From assembly GCA_023265155.1 (NCBI GenBank), contig JAHFUL010000019.1:1-32605 (forward strand): a stretch of 32,605 nt of DNA, read 5' to 3'. Below the pieces are notes generated by a model, which ran no database searches, was not told the DNA's origin, and saw only the letters and a program-made list of their open reading frames with translations. Both the position numbers and the translations under genes were made by a program. Source of the stretch: Acidobacteriota bacterium. GTDB taxonomy: Bacteria; Acidobacteriota; Vicinamibacteria; Vicinamibacterales; CAVVIG01. Each line of letters begins with the position of its first letter. The stretch's first letter is position 1. This document shows, piece after piece, positions 7,328-14,769 of this stretch.

Positions 7328-8224
7328 TCATAGGTGCTTCTGGACGAGATCCTGCAGCATGGCGATGAACGTGGGCGAGGTATTCAGGGAGTCCGTCCGC
7401 CGGAGCGTGGCCCCGCCAGACTCCGCCGTCGCGCGGGCTTGAACGTCGATGTCGAACAGGATCTCGGTATGGTCGCAGACGAACCCGATGGGTGCGATCA
7501 AGAAATGCCGGGCGCCCTGCGCCATGCGCTCGATGATCAGCTCGCTGATGTCCGGACCAATCCATGGCTCCGGCGTTCGGCCAGCGCTCTGAAACGCCCG
7601 ATAGTAGGGCGGCCGGAGCCGGGCAAGTCCGGCCACGCCGTCCGCGGTGGCAGCGACTTGCGCGGCATAGGGATCGCCGCTGTCGATCACGCGTTGCGGA
7701 AGTGCGTGGGCGGTGAACACGATCTCTTCGTCGTCTTCCGGGTCTTCCGGGTCTTCCGGGCAAGCCGCGCGAAGTTTCTCCGCGAAAGCCTCGAGCAACA
7801 GCGGGTGATCGTGGAACGCAGGTACCTGATCGAGGCGCATCCCGGCGGGCAGCGCCTCCAGTGCGGCGTCGAAATATTTCGTGACGCTCAGCGTCGAAAA
7901 CTGCGGCGCGAGCGGAATGCCGATGACGCGTGTGACGCCCGCGGCTGCCAGTTTCTGAAGCGCGTCCCGGATGAACGGCGTCCAGTTCCTCATGCCGACA
8001 GCGACGGGGATCTCCGGCCCCAGCCGCTCGCGGAGCGCCGCGGCCTGCGCCAACGTATGCTCCGTCAGCGGTGATCGGCCGCCAATGGCTTCATAGTTGT
8101 GCCGCATTTGGGCGACGAGCGCATCGGAGGGCGGCCGTCCGCCACGGACCAGGCGCAGGTACTCGGGCATTTCGTCCATCGAGGACGGCGTGCCGTGCGC
8201 CATCAGGAGAATGCCGGTAATCAC
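7328..8224 (-). CDS. hemH: Ferrochelatase
   Basis: 298 residues from GTG 8224, which overlaps the hemE stop in a GTGA. It inserts ferrous iron into the porphyrin: protoporphyrin IX, or coproporphyrin III if the coproporphyrin route is used. Family signatures: LLMAHGTP at the N-terminus, GGRSPL, the active-site histidine in FTAHALP (~173), and the acidic FVCDHTEILFDID near the C-terminus. There is no C-terminal membrane extension, as is usual for bacterial enzymes. Oddity: just before the active-site strand, residues 156-164 are PED repeated three times, encoded by a 9-base tandem repeat. It is co-transcribed with hemE and hemY. Confidence 0.95.
   Translation of the reverse strand: MITGILLMAHGTPSSMDEMPEYLRLVRGGRPPSDALVAQMRHNYEAIGGRSPLTEHTLAQAAALRERLGPEIPVAVGMRNWTPFIRDALQKLAAAGVTRVIGIPLAPQFSTLSVTKYFDAALEALPAGMRLDQVPAFHDHPLLLEAFAEKLRAACPEDPEDPEDDEEIVFTAHALPQRVIDSGDPYAAQVAATADGVAGLARLRPPYYRAFQSAGRTPEPWIGPDISELIIERMAQGARHFLIAPIGFVCDHTEILFDIDVQARATAESGGATLRRTDSLNTSPTFIAMLQDLVQKHL
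7733..7759. repeat. 9-bp tandem repeat, three copies, inside hemH
   Basis: GTCTTCCGG occurs three times without interruption at 7733-7741, 7742-7750 and 7751-7759. On the coding strand it encodes Pro-Glu-Asp three times, followed by DEE. The insertion is in frame and sits just before the active-site TAHALP motif. Confidence 0.95.
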
Positions 8225-9252
8225 GTCCGGCGGTGTACGTAACGGGCGAGCGCCTGCACGTGCTCGACCGGGGTCGAGGGGAGGATGCCGTGGCCCAGAT
8301 TGAAGATGTGGCCCGGTCGTCCCGCGGCGCGCGCCAGCACGTCGTCGGCGGCGGCGAACATGCGGTCGGTCGGACCAAGCAGCAGCGTGGGATCCAGATT
8401 GCCCTGGACGGCCCGATCGGTCCCGACACGCTCCCAGGCGTCGTCGAGCGGCGTTCGCCAGTCGATCCCGATGACGTCGCCGCCGGCCTCGCGCAGCTCG
8501 GGCAGGATCGCGCCGGTGCCGACACCGAAATGAATCGTGGGGACTCCCGATGTCGCGAGCACGTCGAAGATACGTCGCGTGTGCGGGAGGACGAATTCGC
8601 GGTAGTCGCGCGCATTGAGCGCGCCCACCCAGGAGTCGAAGACCTGCACGGCATCGACTCCGGCTTCGATCTGCGCGGTGAGATAGTCGGCTGTGACGTC
8701 GGCCAGCCGTTCACACAGGCGATGCCACGCGGCGGGCACGCCGTACATCAGTGCCTTGGTTTTCGCGAAATTGTTCGAGTGTCCGCCCTCAATCGCGTAC
8801 GAGGCGAGCGTAAACGGGGCGCCGCCAAAGCCGATCAGTGGAAGACGTCCCGCGAGCTCGATCTGGATCTGCCGAATCGCCTCGAGCACGTGCGCGAGCG
8901 CGTCGCGCGGGTTGAATCGGCGCAGACCATCGATGTCCGCTTCCGTCTGGATGGGGTTCTCGATGGCCGGACCCTCGCCGCGGATGAAATCGAAGCGGAT
9001 CCCCATGGGCTCGAGGGGCAGCAGCAAGTCGGAGAACAGGATGGCCGCATCGATCTCGAGGCGGCGGACTGGCTGCAGCGTCACTTCGGTCGCCAGTTCC
9101 GGCGTGCGGCACAATTCGAGCAACGAGTATCGCTCTCGCAGCGCCCGATACTCGCTCATGTACCGGCCCGCTTGTCGCATGAACCAGACGGGCGTCCGAT
9201 CGACGGGCTGCAGGCGGCAGGCGCGGAGAAATCGACAGCCCGAATCGGTCAG
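8221..9252 (-). CDS. hemE: Uroporphyrinogen decarboxylase
   Basis: 343 residues if started at CTG 9252. It removes the four acetate carboxyls of uroporphyrinogen III to give coproporphyrinogen III. Signatures: RTPVWFMRQAGRYMSEYR near the N-terminus with the catalytic-region Arg residues, FSDLLLP, IGFGGAPFTLASYAIEG, and GNLDPTLLLG then NLGHGILP at the C-terminus. Start choice: the next in-frame ATG would remove family-conserved residues. CTG 9252 gives an N-terminus of family length, has AAGGTG five bases upstream, and overlaps the receiver stop in a CTGA. GTG 9309 is the alternative (362 residues) but would add an unrelated stretch lying wholly within the receiver gene. It is the first haem gene of the block. 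Confidence 0.94.
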   Translation of the reverse strand: MTDSGCRFLRACRLQPVDRTPVWFMRQAGRYMSEYRALRERYSLLELCRTPELATEVTLQPVRRLEIDAAILFSDLLLPLEPMGIRFDFIRGEGPAIENPIQTEADIDGLRRFNPRDALAHVLEAIRQIQIELAGRLPLIGFGGAPFTLASYAIEGGHSNNFAKTKALMYGVPAAWHRLCERLADVTADYLTAQIEAGVDAVQVFDSWVGALNARDYREFVLPHTRRIFDVLATSGVPTIHFGVGTGAILPELREAGGDVIGIDWRTPLDDAWERVGTDRAVQGNLDPTLLLGPTDRMFAAADDVLARAAGRPGHIFNLGHGILPSTPVEHVQALARYVHRRT

Positions 9253-9677
9253 TGGGTCACCTTGGGAAGAAGCAGCGTGCGGGCCAGGGTGACCAAATCT
9301 TCGAGCCACAAGGGTTTGAATTTGAGCGCCGCGCCGAGCTGCTGCAGTTCGGCCGAGATCCGGTCGTCGAGGAAGTAGTCGCCGGTGACGATGGCCACAG
9401 GCGTGTTACGTTGTTGGTCGTTCGCCCTGAGTCTCCTCAGGAAGGAGAGGCCATCGACCAGTGGCATGCGCAAGTCGAGAATGATCGCGTCCGGGCGAGC
9501 CGTTTCAGCTTCGCGAAGGCCCGTTTCTCCGTTCATCGCGGTGAAGACTTCGTATCCTTCGAGCCGAAGAATTCGCGCGAAGCTGTGTGTGACGCTCTCG
9601 TCGTCGTCGATGATAAGGATCGTCCCGGTCGGGCCATCGGAGCGGAGCGCTGACACGCGGTTATTGTAACAGACCAT
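9249..9677 (-). CDS. Stand-alone response regulator receiver protein upstream of hemE
   Basis: 142 residues from ATG 9677; GTG 9656 also fits and begins closer to the receiver fold. It is a single CheY-like domain: acidic pocket IIDDDES, phospho-acceptor Asp in IILDLRMP, Thr switch in IVTGDYF, and conserved Lys in KFKPL. There is no DNA-binding or enzymatic output domain. Its stop codon overlaps the probable hemE start, so it is translationally coupled to the haem genes. That placement suggests, but does not prove, a link between signalling and haem synthesis; it may only share a promoter. No partner kinase is visible nearby. Confidence 0.9.
   Translation of the reverse strand: MVCYNNRVSALRSDGPTGTILIIDDDESVTHSFARILRLEGYEVFTAMNGETGLREAETARPDAIILDLRMPLVDGLSFLRRLRANDQQRNTPVAIVTGDYFLDDRISAELQQLGAALKFKPLWLEDLVTLARTLLLPKVTH
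9258..9263 (-). promoter_or_regulatory. Shine-Dalgarno AAGGTG deciding a CTG start for hemE
   Basis: On the reverse strand AAGGTG ends five bases before CTG 9252, whose last two bases begin the TGA of the receiver gene. No ATG, GTG or TTG lies in the expected start region of hemE, so this site supports a rare CTG start with stop-start coupling. Confidence 0.6.
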
Positions 9678-9827
9678 GGAATTTAGGGGCCTTCGACAAG
9701 GCAGGACGTTGGGTAGAATGCGTCGAGGCCATGTTACACTTAGGGGTTTCCTACCCGTGAGTAACCAGACGTTCACCCCTGCTGCGACTCCAGAAGTCCA
9801 CGGTCACCGCTGGCGCGGAGACTCCTG

Positions 9828-10412
9828 GTGAGTCCGATTCTGGTGCGGCCGGTCCGCGAACAACTCGAGCACGACCGCATTATTCGGCTTCTCCTGGTCA
9901 AGTCTCGACGCCGCTATGACGCGGGTATGAATCCAGGCACCGAGCAGAACGCCGCGGTTGGCAGCGGCACTTCCTCCGTCTATCCCGATCTGGTCCTGTT
10001 CTCGCAGGAGCGCGGCCATCGCCTGCAGGCGGTCGTCGAGGTTGAGACCGGCGAGTCGGTCAACCATCTGGAGGCGCTCGCACAGTGGGCGAACTTCGCC
10101 AAACTCAAGGCCGCGTTCCACTTGTACGTCCCATCAGGCATGGTCGAGGTAGCGCGGCGGCTGTGCGAGGACAATCAGATCCATGTGAGCGAGATCTGGA
10201 GCTATCACAGCGTGGGGGACGAGGTTCGGTTTACGCTCGTGCATCGCACCCGTGAGGTGGTCGCGGTCCCGAAACCGCGTGGGACGGCAGCTCCAGTCCG
10301 CGCCAAGGTGAGGGCAGGCGCTGCAAAAAAACGGACGGCTCGCAGCAGCACGAAGCCCCGGTCGCGCGCCAAACCGACGAAGAAACGCGCACGAACACAG
10401 AGGCGAAAGTAG
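9828..10412 (+). CDS. Hypothetical protein with PD-(D/E)XK-like core and histone-H1-like basic tail
   Basis: 194 residues from GTG 9828, with GGAG about ten bases upstream. Residues ~50-115 contain VYPDLVLF, then LQAVVEVETGESV, then a helix and AAFHLYVPSG. This order of a PD strand, an E-x-E strand and an alpha-beta half resembles PD-(D/E)XK nuclease folds, but the usual Lys is a Thr, so activity is uncertain. The last ~55 residues are Lys/Arg/Ala/Pro/Thr-rich and disordered, like histone H1 tails, and should bind nucleic acid. The next gene starts four bases after its stop. I do not recognise an established family name. It may be a nuclease, a nuclease-fold DNA-binding protein or a chromatin-like factor. 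Confidence 0.82.
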   Translation: MSPILVRPVREQLEHDRIIRLLLVKSRRRYDAGMNPGTEQNAAVGSGTSSVYPDLVLFSQERGHRLQAVVEVETGESVNHLEALAQWANFAKLKAAFHLYVPSGMVEVARRLCEDNQIHVSEIWSYHSVGDEVRFTLVHRTREVVAVPKPRGTAAPVRAKVRAGAAKKRTARSSTKPRSRAKPTKKRARTQRRK

Positions 10413-10415
10413 GCC

Positions 10416-11072
10416 GTGCCCTTCGTCAGGTTTTCACGAGACAAGCGCGGCTGTGAGTACGTCTACCTTGTTCACGCTCCCGTCAGTCGCGGCGGCGCGT
10501 CGCGTCCTCGTGTGCTCTACTGGTATCGGACTCCGCCGGGAGTGAGAGTCGGCCGGGAGCCTTTCGACGCACCGGTCCGCGAAGCGCTCGAAGCGCAAAA
10601 CCCCGATCTGACCTTTGACTGGCAAGAAATTCTCGAAGCGCAGGCGCCGCCGCCGCCGGAGGTCGAACACTGGCGTGAGCGCCGACGGGCAGAACGATCC
10701 GCCAAGCTGGCCCGGGCCGCCCGGGAAGAGCCGTCCGCTGCCCCAGACCCGTGGGCCGATGCCGTCTCAAATGCCAATAGCCCGGGCGAGCAGCGGGCCG
10801 GGGAGCCAGCGACACCGACTAACAGTCCCGAGGTAGCGCCGAGTACCGCTCTTCCGGAGGCGGACACTGCAGCGTCGGCGGAGCAGCCCACGGGCCGTCA
10901 GCGACGCCGTGGGGGTCGCCGACGCAGGCGAGGAGAGGAGATCCAAGCCAGGCAGCCGTCGACGCCGCTTGCGTCCGACGCACCTGCCGTCGCCGCGCCA
11001 CCAGAGCCCCCACCGCTCGATTCCTCCGAGGATCAGGACGACGAGACCACCACTCCTTTTCGGCCGTCTTAA
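10416..11072 (+). CDS. Hypothetical protein with conserved N-terminal domain and Arg-rich low-complexity tail
   Basis: 218 residues from GTG 10416, three bases after the previous stop. The first ~75 residues (FSRDKRGCEYVYLVHAP, VLYWYRTPPGVRVGREPFD, then NPDLTFDW) look like a compact folded domain of the kind found as short hypothetical proteins; I cannot name a Pfam family. A charged helix WRERRRAERSAKLARAAREE follows. The rest is Pro/Ala/Glu-rich with a cluster of RRRGG-type residues near the middle, as in RNA-binding tails, and an acidic end. The close spacing to the nuclease-like gene suggests that the two act together on nucleic acid; this is inference. Confidence 0.8.
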   Translation: MPFVRFSRDKRGCEYVYLVHAPVSRGGASRPRVLYWYRTPPGVRVGREPFDAPVREALEAQNPDLTFDWQEILEAQAPPPPEVEHWRERRRAERSAKLARAAREEPSAAPDPWADAVSNANSPGEQRAGEPATPTNSPEVAPSTALPEADTAASAEQPTGRQRRRGGRRRRRGEEIQARQPSTPLASDAPAVAAPPEPPPLDSSEDQDDETTTPFRPS

Positions 11073-11115
11073 TCCCGACCCGGCCATCCAGCCGGCGTGG
11101 CATAATGAGCAGGCT

Positions 11116-12468
11116 ATGGCTTTACCACACAACAGGTTCTGGTCGTTCGCGGTCTGGGCTGGATTGACGGCCACTCTGGCGGCGCAAACGCCTGCCGCTC
11201 AACAGCCGCCGCAAACCCCCGCCAGGCAACAGCCGACGTTCCGCGTCCAGATCGAGCTCGTCTCAACCGACGTGACCGTCAAGGACGAGCGTGGTCTGTT
11301 CGTGGACGACCTCCGGCAGGACGAGTTCGAGGTTTACGAAGACGGCGTCAAGCAGAAGATCGTGTCGATGACCATGTCGCACGGCGGCCGGATCTCGAAC
11401 GTGCTCGCGGCGCCGCCTCCGCCCCCACGCGAAGGAGTGGTTCTGCCGTCGGTTCGCAAGGTCAACGATACCTCCGGCCGCATCTTCCTGTTCTTCGTCG
11501 ACGACTCGAATCTGCAGTTCCGGAACTCACCAAAGGTCCGGCAGATCTTTCAGAAGATCGCCAAGCAACTGCTGCACGACGGCGACATGTTCTCGATCGT
11601 CTCGAGCGGCACCTCCACGATTTCGGTCGGGATGACCTACGACCTCAAGCGGCTCGATCAGGCCGTGCAGAAAATCACGGGCGACGGACTGACCCCGAGC
11701 GAGCTCGTCGAACGAAGCATAGGCGGCAGCGAAGGACCAACCGAGTTGCGATTCCGCGCGCACGTGGCGTTCTCCACCGTGTTCGACGCGCTCGCGCAGC
11801 TCGAGCAGGTGCACGACCGCCGGAAGGTCCTCGTCTGGATCAGCGAGGGGTACGACTACAACCCGTACCAGGCGTCGCGGTACGGTCTGCTCGGTCCCAA
11901 CTCGTCGTTCAGTCAGGGGCTCGGGAACCTGCTCGATAACATGTCGGCGCTGCCCGAACCCGACCCGGGTGCTGATCCGTCCGCGGTGGGCAACTCGGAC
12001 AATCCACTCAAGCCGTCGTCACTGAACGCCGCGGGAATACAGAGCGAGACATTTTCAGACGCGGATCTCTTCCGTGACATCGCCGAGCTGACGAGAGTCG
12101 CCAATCGAGCCAATACCACGATCTACACCGTAGATCCGCGCGGCCTGGTTGGTGCCATCGACATCGATCAGAACGTTAACCCGCGAGAGTGGAGCGAGTA
12201 CGTGCGTAAGTCGCAGGATACGCTGCGCATCATTGCCGAAGAGACGGGCGGCACTGCGCTCGTGAACAGCAACGACTACGACAAGGGGCTGAAGCGGATC
12301 GACAACGAGTCGAGCGATTATTACGTGCTGGGCTACTACTCGAGCAATGCGGACCGGACGAGGGCCCGTCGCAAAATCGCCATCAAAATCACTCGAAAGG
12401 GTGTGAACTGGATCGCGCGCGAGGAGTATCTGATCAAGGCGACGCAGATCGGGGGTCCGCGCCCTTAG
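11116..12468 (+). CDS. Secreted VWFA-related domain protein (acidobacterial type)
   Basis: 450 residues from ATG 11116. The reading frame is open further upstream, but that part overlaps the preceding gene. A hydrophobic N-terminus ending LAAQTPAAQ looks like a signal peptide. The order QIELVSTDVTVKDERGLFV, FEVYEDGVKQKI, IFLFFVDDSNLQF, a long alpha-beta region with RRKVLVWISEGYDY, and a late IAEETGGTALVNSND with YYVLGYY matches the VWFA-related acidobacterial family (TIGR03436 as I recall it). The MIDAS-like DDSNL departs from the canonical DxSxS, so metal binding is uncertain. These proteins are numerous in Acidobacteria and of unknown function, probably extracytoplasmic protein contacts. 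Confidence 0.92.
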   Translation: MALPHNRFWSFAVWAGLTATLAAQTPAAQQPPQTPARQQPTFRVQIELVSTDVTVKDERGLFVDDLRQDEFEVYEDGVKQKIVSMTMSHGGRISNVLAAPPPPPREGVVLPSVRKVNDTSGRIFLFFVDDSNLQFRNSPKVRQIFQKIAKQLLHDGDMFSIVSSGTSTISVGMTYDLKRLDQAVQKITGDGLTPSELVERSIGGSEGPTELRFRAHVAFSTVFDALAQLEQVHDRRKVLVWISEGYDYNPYQASRYGLLGPNSSFSQGLGNLLDNMSALPEPDPGADPSAVGNSDNPLKPSSLNAAGIQSETFSDADLFRDIAELTRVANRANTTIYTVDPRGLVGAIDIDQNVNPREWSEYVRKSQDTLRIIAEETGGTALVNSNDYDKGLKRIDNESSDYYVLGYYSSNADRTRARRKIAIKITRKGVNWIAREEYLIKATQIGGPRP

Positions 12469-12500
12469 CAGTCCGTGGCGCAAGGGAGTTGCCGCTCGAA

Positions 12501-12550
12501 AAAGGGGTCAGACCCCTTTGCGACACGCGAACACACAGGGGTCAGACCCC
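12501..12550. repeat. Two palindromic GGGGTCAGACCCC repeats
   Basis: The first copy, 12501-12519, is a perfect palindrome AAAGGGGTC-A-GACCCCTTT. The second, at 12538-12550, is GGGGTC-A-GACCCC with slightly shorter arms. They are 18 bases apart, just downstream of the VWFA-related gene. Such motifs recur in many bacterial genomes as dispersed intergenic elements. They could also act as weak transcription-stopping hairpins. Confidence 0.85.
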
Positions 12551-12775
12551 TTCTTCTGCATGCGCCGCCGACTGTCTCCTCCCCAATCCCCATAAAGTTG
12601 ACACCCAGGGCAGGCGACTGGTGAGTTGCCGAGCTTCCAGCCCGAGAAACGGATCGAGCACCGTCTTGATTCTTGCGAGGCCGTGCAGCCGCAGGCATTG
12701 CGCCGGCAGCCGGGATGGGAACGTCGCATGGTGCGGCCGAGCGCGGTCGCAGCGTTGAATCGTCTCGTGGTAAGA
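12551..12775 (-). pseudogene. C-terminal remnant of a DNA methyltransferase, frameshifted
   Basis: On the reverse strand, from about 12775, the frame reads YHETIQRCDRARPHHATFPS, then LPAQCLRLHGL and VLDPFLGL. It breaks near 12636 and continues in another frame as SSATHQSPALGVNFMGIGEE and ACRR, running into the palindromic repeat. Put together, this is the C-terminal part of an N6-adenine/N4-cytosine methyltransferase: RPHPATFP, LP..C..LHG, the AdoMet motif DPF.G.GSS, and LGVNFIGIE. One added base at the break restores the frame. I find no DPPY/NPPY catalytic motif upstream, so it is both truncated and frameshifted. It is most likely a relic of a mobile or restriction-modification locus. Confidence 0.72.
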
Positions 12776-13470
12776 ACTATGAGGCTGTACAGCCACAGAT
12801 GTGTGGCTACAGGGTCACCGGATAACCGAAACCTCGGTCAGGAGGCTTTACTGGCGAAGACAACAGGAGGCATGACAGTCGGTCGAGAGGCGGCAACAGT
12901 ATGGTTGCGTCGGTGACCCTGACTGCCGCAGCGCTCACCCTTCTCCTCGACGTAGCTGACTTCGCGGCTGGTCGCGACTTCGCGATATCGGCCGATGACA
13001 CAGCCGCACCCGAGAGTCGTTAAGCCCAGAAACCGAACGAGACTCATTGAAATCGATCCTCACTTCCCGCCGAGCAAACTCTGTGCCGCTGAGCTTCTGG
13101 CGCCGAAAACGCTGAGAGCTTTGTGCTCCTATAAGGATATCGGCGCCCTGGAAGAAAGATATCCGTCGAACCTGGAAAATAATAGTTGCGTGAACCAGAC
13201 AATCGAAGGACTGATCCAAATAACAGGAGAGGGATGGCTGCCGCGTTCGGCTTGCGCGTCCAGGCCCCGGGCGCAAACGGGTTGCCGCTTGACCGCCTCC
13301 TTCGATCGCCCGGCCTTCGACGAGGCGTTCGACCAGGTCAAGAGGCACCCGGCGGCGGCGACAGGTATCAGGTCCATGACACTTTTCGCATGGAAGGTAC
13401 GTTTGCAGGACACAGGCACCGCGCAGAGCCGCGCCAGCCAGGCCCGCCGCGCAGGGTAGGAAAGGAGCCG
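12776..13470. other. Gene-poor decayed region
   Basis: About 700 bases without a coding region I can defend. The longest forward frame, 12995-13459 (154 codons), starts MTQPHPRVVKPRNRTRLIEI and changes composition midway; it resembles nothing I know. A 40-codon frame at 12901-13023 has a hydrophobic start. Parts are more AT-rich than the flanks, such as 13180-13235. Together with the methyltransferase relic this looks like degraded acquired DNA. AAAGGAG at 13461-13467 is the ribosome site of the next gene. Confidence 0.5.
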
Positions 13471-14766
13471 ATGATGCGAACGCTATCGCTGGCGCTCGTC
13501 GCGGCGTACGCAGTGTCCGGCTTGAGCCGGACCGTGATCCCCGCGCAACAACTATCCGGCATCGAAACGCTTCTCCAGGAGCCTGCGGTCCGCGGCGCCC
13601 TCGATTCGGCTAGGAGCACTGAGTCTCTGACACTCGACGACCAGGTTCGGTTTTGCCAGACGGCGGCGCCGCCTTTTCGCGAGGCCGCCCGAGGCGAGCA
13701 TTTGCGGCGTGCGTTTGTGCAGCTCGGGCTGCAGAATGTGCGGGTCGATCCCGAAGGGAACGTGCTTGGCGATCGTCCAGGACTGACGCCCCGTCCGCAT
13801 GTCGTCGTGGCGGCCCATCTCGATACCGTCTTCCCGCCCGAAACTGACGTCACCGTCAGGCGCGCGGGCGCCACGTTCAGCGGTCCCGGAGTCGGCGACA
13901 ATTGCCGGGGCCTGGCGGTGCTCGTGGCAATTGTCAGAGCCTTACGGTCGGCAGGAGTGAAAACTCCGGGATCGATCACGTTCGTGGCGAACGTCGGGGA
14001 AGAAGGACTTGGCAACCTGCGCGGTGTCAGGGAGCTCTTCGGCGTGGGCAAGGGCGGCGCCGGTTCCGCGAGAACGGCGCCACGACCCGACATCGATCGC
14101 TTTGTGTCGATTGACGGTCCCGGCGTGTACGTCAGCCACATTGCTGTTGGAAGCCACCGATACCGAGTGACGTTCAAGGGCCCAGGCGGCCACAGCTATG
14201 CGGCGTTCGGTACCGCGAGCGCGATTGGGGCGCTCGGACGCGCCGTGGCGAAAATCGCTGAACTTCAGGTTCCGGACCAGCCAAGGACCACCTTCAACGT
14301 CGGACGGATCGGCGGCGGGACAGCAGTGAACGCCATCCCATCGGACGCATGGATGGAAGTGGACCTTCGCTCATCGGATCGGGCGGCGCTCGCGTCGGTC
14401 GACGCGAAATTCCAGCGCGCCCTCGAGGCAGCCGTCACTGAAGAAAACGCCCGGTGGGGAAGGGCAGGGGTGATCACGGCGTCGCGAGAGCTTGTCGGCG
14501 ATCGGCCATCCGGATCGATACCGGCCAGCAGCTCCATTGTGCAGACGGCGCTTGGGGCGGCGAACATGCTCGGGTTGAACGCTCAGTTGTCGGAGGCGTC
14601 AACCGACGCGAATCTTCCCATCAGTTTGGGAATCCCCGCGATTACGATCGGCGGCGGCGGCGTTGGCGCCGACGCCCACGCCTTGACCGAATCGTTCGAC
14701 AGCACCGAGGCGTGGAAGGGCACGCAACACGCGCTGCTCGTGACTGTCGCGCTCGCGCAGAAGTAG
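13471..14766 (+). CDS. Secreted M20-family metallopeptidase
   Basis: 431 residues from ATG 13471 (or 13474), with AAAGGAG immediately upstream. An N-terminal signal-like segment (LSLALVAAYAVSG) predicts export. Zinc ligands and catalytic residues of the M20 fold are seen: AAHLDTVFP (His and following Asp), GVGDNCRGL (bridging Asp), GEEG (catalytic Glu and ligand Glu), and a closing HALTE histidine. The dimerisation domain begins around YRVTFKGPGGHSY. The family includes dipeptidases, tripeptidases and aminoacylases; STDANLP and IGGGGVGADAH place it among PepT/tripeptidase-like members, but the substrate is unknown. It stands alone, convergent with the next gene. Confidence 0.93.
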   Translation: MMRTLSLALVAAYAVSGLSRTVIPAQQLSGIETLLQEPAVRGALDSARSTESLTLDDQVRFCQTAAPPFREAARGEHLRRAFVQLGLQNVRVDPEGNVLGDRPGLTPRPHVVVAAHLDTVFPPETDVTVRRAGATFSGPGVGDNCRGLAVLVAIVRALRSAGVKTPGSITFVANVGEEGLGNLRGVRELFGVGKGGAGSARTAPRPDIDRFVSIDGPGVYVSHIAVGSHRYRVTFKGPGGHSYAAFGTASAIGALGRAVAKIAELQVPDQPRTTFNVGRIGGGTAVNAIPSDAWMEVDLRSSDRAALASVDAKFQRALEAAVTEENARWGRAGVITASRELVGDRPSGSIPASSSIVQTALGAANMLGLNAQLSEASTDANLPISLGIPAITIGGGGVGADAHALTESFDSTEAWKGTQHALLVTVALAQK

Positions 14767-14769
14767 CCG

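Noticed and set aside
6399-7368. Two forward open frames across hemY with repeated Gly-Ser-Arg residues.
   Set aside because: The repeats come from the 27-bp array read on the wrong strand; hemY is intact on the other strand.
8233-9378. A long forward open frame (381 codons) opposite hemE.
   Set aside because: It is the shadow of hemE; the reverse strand carries every HemE signature.
12995-13459. A 154-codon forward frame as a possible small gene.
   Set aside because: No ribosome site, no family resemblance, and a composition change halfway; kept only as part of the decayed region.
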